Origin: an uncultured Eubacteriales bacterium
GTDB taxonomy: Bacteria > Bacillota_A > Clostridia > Christensenellales > Aristaeellaceae
Assembly: GCA_902775835.1 (NCBI GenBank)
Contig: CACYNZ010000134.1
Coordinates: 1-9,476 of the forward strand
Length of the DNA: 9,476 bases
Direction: 5' to 3'
Shown here: piece by piece, positions 7,594-9,476 of the stretch
Layout: each line of letters starts with the position of its first letter
Position numbering within the stretch: the stretch's first letter is position 1
Program-made: the position numbers and the translations under genes
Notes under the pieces: model-generated
Database searches by the model: none
What the model was told of the DNA's origin: nothing
What the model saw: only the letters and a program-made list of their open reading frames with translations

Positions 7594-7911
7594 TTATTCC
7601 AGAAAAAACATCTGCCTGAGCTTGGGCTGGGCACCGGTTACCGGATCCATCTCCAGTTCCAGCACGTCTTCCATGTACGCATTCCAGCGGTCAACCACCG
7701 GGCTGCCCGCCTGGGTCTTTTCCGCAAACTCGATGCCTTTCTCACATTCATAATATCCGAAAAGAACAGATCCATCCGACCAGATGGTATAGTTCTTTAT
7801 GCCCGCAGCCTTGAGAAGTTCCTTCATCTCAGGCCAGATTTCATCATGACGGCGCTTGTATTCCTCTGTTTTCCCGGGCTTGATGCGGCCCATCCACGCA
7901 AAGCGTTCCAT
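7594..7911 (-). CDS. rhaM: L-rhamnose mutarotase family protein
   Basis: This 105-residue protein matches the RhaM/YiiL family (about 104 residues), dimeric alpha-beta-barrel enzymes that interconvert alpha and beta anomers of L-rhamnose before its isomerisation. Visible family features are EEYKRRHDEIWPEM, with Tyr18 and His22 equivalent to catalytic residues of the E. coli enzyme, NYTIW with Tyr41, VVDRWNAYMEDVLE around residues 72-85, and the C-terminal LRQMFFLE. The paired Trp-Trp found in E. coli is Trp-Asn here (Trp76, Asn77), so the substrate may differ; this comparison is from memory. GGAGG lies nine bases ahead of the ATG, and a strong promoter lies at 7982-8010. It is the first gene of an operon whose next gene, 39 bases on, is the DnaD-domain gene. 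No other rhamnose gene is in the window. Confidence 0.88.
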   Translation of the reverse strand: MERFAWMGRIKPGKTEEYKRRHDEIWPEMKELLKAAGIKNYTIWSDGSVLFGYYECEKGIEFAEKTQAGSPVVDRWNAYMEDVLELEMDPVTGAQPKLRQMFFLE

Positions 7912-7981
7912 ATATGCCTGCCTCCATTATCATGATATCCGCCCCAGTGCCTGTCCGGCCTGCGGCAATTCCTGCCGAAAG

Positions 7982-8010
7982 ATTATATCAGAACTGACTG
8001 CGATTGTCGA
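7982..8010 (-). promoter_or_regulatory. Sigma-A promoter for the rhaM-dnaD-like-dnaI-arsC-like operon
   Basis: On the minus strand TCGACA (8005-8010) is followed after exactly 17 bases by a perfect TATAAT (7982-7987), itself preceded by TGA, an extended -10. Transcription would start near 7975, giving a leader of about 64 bases before rhaM. A small inverted repeat, CGGCA/TGCCG (7963-7967 and 7973-7977), covers the expected start point. This is the only good promoter seen for the whole four-gene operon. Confidence 0.75.
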
Positions 8011-8028
8011 AATCCCCGCCGGAAATCC
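8009..8028. repeat. Short direct repeat GAAATCC between two divergent promoters
   Basis: GAAATCC occurs at 8009-8015 and again at 8022-8028, 13 bases apart start to start, next to the minus-strand -35 box and upstream of the plus-strand promoter. Its position suits a regulator site, but seven-base repeats can occur by chance. Confidence 0.25.
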
Positions 8029-8072
8029 TGACAAATTCCCGCAAAGAATTTTCTCATTTGCTGTGCAGTGGT

Positions 8073-8101
8073 TTGACGAAAGCATGACAGTGACATACAA
8101 T
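8073..8101 (+). promoter_or_regulatory. Sigma-A promoter for the Mnh/Mrp antiporter operon
   Basis: TTGACG (8073-8078) and TACAAT (8096-8101) are separated by exactly 17 bases, one mismatch in each box. Transcription should begin near 8108, leaving a leader of about 54 bases before mnhE. The boxes have the same sequences as those of the birA promoter in this window. Together with the promoter at 7982-8010 it forms a divergent pair with the -35 boxes 62 bases apart. Confidence 0.72.
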
Positions 8102-8105
8102 AAAA

Positions 8106-8130
8106 CCGTTTTTCACCTGCTGAAAAACGG
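8106..8130 (+). promoter_or_regulatory. Perfect 10-bp hairpin at the 5' end of the antiporter mRNA
   Basis: CCGTTTTTCA (8106-8115) and TGAAAAACGG (8121-8130) are exact inverted complements around a five-base loop, CCTGC. The repeat begins five bases after the -10 box, so the transcript would start with, or within, this stem. It could be an operator or a 5' stabilising stem-loop. It is not followed by a T run, so it does not look like a terminator. Confidence 0.6.
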
Positions 8131-8161
8131 CTATTTCATCAATAACCGCTGGAGGGATTCC

Positions 8162-8629
8162 ATGTTCTTCCTATTATGGGGTTTCTGGGTGCTGCTTTGC
8201 GGGCGTCTGACCCTTGAAATCGGCATCACCGGCGCAGTCATATCCGCGCTGGTTTACGCTTTTATCTGTGCTTTCCTGGATTATTCCCCGAAGCGCGAAC
8301 TCAGCATTCTCTGCCGTCTTCCACGTCTGACCGCCTATATCCTGTTCCTTGTCTGTCAGATTTTCCTCTCGTCCATGGCCACTGTCCGTCTGATCTGGTC
8401 ATGGAAAAAAAGGCCGGAGCCCCAGCTCCGTCTTTTTCATGCACGGCTGCGCACGGATGAAGCGAAGGTCATGCTGGCCAATTCCATCACCCTGACCCCC
8501 GGCACCATCACAGTGCATCATCAGGGCGATCTGTATGTGGTCCACTGTCTTGACCGGGCTTTTGCCGAAGGCCTGGAAGATTCTGCCATGGAACGCCGGC
8601 TTGCCCGGCTGGAAGGAGGGCACTCATGA
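8162..8629 (+). CDS. mnhE: Na+/H+ antiporter subunit E (MnhE/MrpE)
   Basis: This 155-residue protein has the usual length of MnhE/MrpE (about 160). Hydrophobic helices run roughly 2-14, 18-38 and 55-78. The family signature LANSITLTPGT (105-115), followed by VHHQGDLYVVHCLD, is clear. MrpE is a small subunit of the multisubunit Na+/H+ antiporter in the cytoplasmic membrane, which exports Na+ in exchange for protons. The open frame extends much further upstream (to 7856), but the ATG at 8162 has GGAGG at 8151-8155 and gives the family-typical N-terminus, MFFLLWGFWVLL. The extension would cross the promoter and hairpin. Its stop overlaps the mnhF start (ATGA). Confidence 0.9.
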   Translation: MFFLLWGFWVLLCGRLTLEIGITGAVISALVYAFICAFLDYSPKRELSILCRLPRLTAYILFLVCQIFLSSMATVRLIWSWKKRPEPQLRLFHARLRTDEAKVMLANSITLTPGTITVHHQGDLYVVHCLDRAFAEGLEDSAMERRLARLEGGHS

Positions 8630-8979
8630 ACGACCGCATCGCTGTGGAAGGAGCCAGTGCCGCAGCCCGCGCTTTTTCCGGCATGTACAATGTCGTGCTG
8701 GTCATCCTGGGCATCTGTCTTCTTTTCTGTCTGCTGCGGGCCATCCTTGGGCCCCGGACCTCAGACCGCATCGTCACCGTCAATATGATGGGCACGCTTG
8801 TTGTCATCATCATCTGCGTGCTCTCCTTTCTCATGCAGGAAGATTCTCTGGTGGATATCGCCATGATCTACACCATGCTCTCCTTCCTGGCCGTGATTCT
8901 CCTGACCCGGGTCTATATGGGATCCTGGAGAGAAAAGCATTATCATGAAACCCATCCGGAAAAGGAGGAAAAGCAATGA
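8626..8979 (+). CDS. mnhF: Na+/H+ antiporter subunit F (MnhF/MrpF)
   Basis: This 117-residue protein shows three hydrophobic helices (about 21-41, 51-70 and 77-97). Between the first two is the family motif LRAILGPRTSDRIVTVN (37-53), and SLVDIAMIYTMLSF, with Asp77, follows. MrpF is a small membrane subunit of the Mrp/Mnh Na+/H+ antiporter. It is somewhat longer than typical (about 90 residues): some 18 residues precede the first helix, and a charged tail rich in His, Glu and Lys follows the third. The ATG at 8626 overlaps the mnhE stop and is supported by AAGGAGGG just upstream; Met20 would match the usual family length but lacks this support. It overlaps mnhG by ATGA. Confidence 0.9.
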   Translation: MNDRIAVEGASAAARAFSGMYNVVLVILGICLLFCLLRAILGPRTSDRIVTVNMMGTLVVIIICVLSFLMQEDSLVDIAMIYTMLSFLAVILLTRVYMGSWREKHYHETHPEKEEKQ

Positions 8980-9326
8980 ATGAATGGATCCGTTTCGGCA
9001 TTTCCGCTGTCCTGACCCTGGCCGGCATGTTCATGATCGTGTCCGCGGTCTTCGGCGTTTTCCGTTTCCGTTATGCCCTGAACCGTGTGCATGCCGCCGC
9101 CCTCATCGACACGCTGGGCATTCTTTTCATGGTTGCCGGACTCGTGGTGGCCAGGGGCTTCCAGGTCGTTTCCCTGAAAATGGTGATCGTGGTTCTTTTC
9201 CTCTGGCTTACCTCACCTGTTTCCTCGCATCTGATCGGACGTCTGGAAATGACGGTCAATGATCGCCTTGACCAGGAAATGACGGTGCAGGACCCTGTGC
9301 AGATTGAGAAAGAGAGGGAGTCATGA
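8976..9326 (+). CDS. mnhG: Na+/H+ antiporter subunit G (MnhG/MrpG)
   Basis: This 116-residue protein has three hydrophobic helices (about 7-28, 44-60 and 65-79) and the MnhG pattern GVFRFRYALNRVHAAALIDTLGI (27-49), followed by LTSPVSSHLIGR (78-89). MrpG is one of the three small subunits that complete the Na+/H+ antiporter. The C-terminal 27 residues are charged and probably cytoplasmic. The start at 8976 overlaps the mnhF stop (ATGA), with AAGGAGG at 8962-8968. The next subunit starts two bases after its stop, so E, F, G and the following gene are one tightly packed operon. Confidence 0.92.
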   Translation: MNEWIRFGISAVLTLAGMFMIVSAVFGVFRFRYALNRVHAAALIDTLGILFMVAGLVVARGFQVVSLKMVIVVLFLWLTSPVSSHLIGRLEMTVNDRLDQEMTVQDPVQIEKERES

Positions 9327-9327
9327 C

Positions 9328-9476
9328 ATGCAGATTCTGAGCATTCTACTCCTGGTTTTTGTTATCGGCTGTGCCCTTGCCGTAGCCTTTACCCGTGACC
9401 TGCTCACCTGTGCCGTAGTGTTCATGGGGCAGAGTCTCGCCATGAGCATTATCTGGATCCTGCTGGAATCCCCGGA
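9328..9476 (+). CDS. DUF4040/MbhD-like antiporter subunit (partial, N-terminal)
   Basis: The first 49 codons are present; the gene runs off the right edge. The start, MQILSILLLVFVIGCALAVA, gives one membrane helix, followed by FTRDLLTCAVVFMGQSLAMSIIWILLESPD. A helix, the short TRDLL turn, a second helix and the WILLESPD ending match the DUF4040 (MbhD) domain. That domain appears as a small subunit in Mbh/Mbs/Mrp-type complexes and within the C-terminal part of MrpA. GAGGGAG (9314-9320) precedes the ATG by seven bases, and the gene follows mnhG by one base. An earlier ATG at 9323 gives only a few codons before a stop. The assignment rests on a short piece and on context. Confidence 0.75.
   Translation, partial: MQILSILLLVFVIGCALAVAFTRDLLTCAVVFMGQSLAMSIIWILLESP

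Noticed and set aside
6079..7935. A 618-codon open frame on the plus strand opposite the DnaD-domain and mutarotase genes
   Set aside because: It lies antisense to two recognisable genes, resembles no family I know, and is explained by their GC-rich third positions.
8106..8130. The hairpin as an intrinsic terminator or attenuator
   Set aside because: No T run follows the stem, and no leader peptide or alternative stem was seen.
7856..8161. A 102-codon N-terminal extension of MnhE
   Set aside because: It crosses the divergent promoters and the hairpin and does not resemble MnhE; the ATG at 8162 has a proper ribosome binding site.

Overview
The window looks like a GC-rich member of the Firmicutes, most likely Clostridia. 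The pairing of a DnaD-domain protein with a DnaI/DnaC-type helicase loader is a Firmicutes hallmark. Strong AGGAGG ribosome binding sites, sigma-A-like promoters and a cysteine-poor ArsC/Spx-like protein fit the same group. The assignment to Clostridia is inference; there is no rRNA or other decisive marker. The DNA reads as a compact core chromosome, with no mobile element, tRNA or CRISPR array seen.

Layout. (1) At the left edge, on the minus strand, is the first 41 codons of a biotin-protein ligase/repressor (BirA) with its own promoter. (2) Diverging from it on the plus strand is a three-gene set, 213-4673: a MoxR-type AAA+ ATPase, a DUF58 protein and a large membrane-anchored transglutaminase of the TgpA type. 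The first two overlap by ATGA. This is a widespread but poorly understood module in which the MoxR ATPase and DUF58 protein probably act as a chaperone/assembly pair for the envelope transglutaminase. (3) A long hairpin at 4674-4714 ends this operon and also ends the convergent minus-strand operon. (4) The minus-strand operon, read from 7911 down to 4728, is L-rhamnose mutarotase-like protein, a 509-residue DnaD-domain protein with apparently four DnaD-like repeats, the helicase loader, and an ArsC-like protein that lacks the catalytic cysteine. It starts from a very good promoter at 7982-8010. (5) Diverging from that promoter is a second good promoter (8073-8101), followed by a perfect 10-bp hairpin at the expected start of the transcript. 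It drives a cation/proton antiporter operon: MnhE, MnhF, MnhG and the start of a DUF4040/MbhD-like subunit, cut by the right edge.

How the genes work together. The left operon is probably envelope remodelling, the middle one replication initiation (helicase loading) plus two small passengers, and the right one an Mrp/Mbh-type multisubunit Na+/H+ antiporter. The E-F-G-DUF4040 order is like the antiporter half of Mbh/Mrp-type complexes rather than the classical A-to-G order. I did not find a clearly new system. The most noteworthy points are the four-repeat DnaD protein, the cysteine-less ArsC-like protein, the mutarotase leading a replication operon, and the hairpin at the 5' end of the antiporter mRNA.
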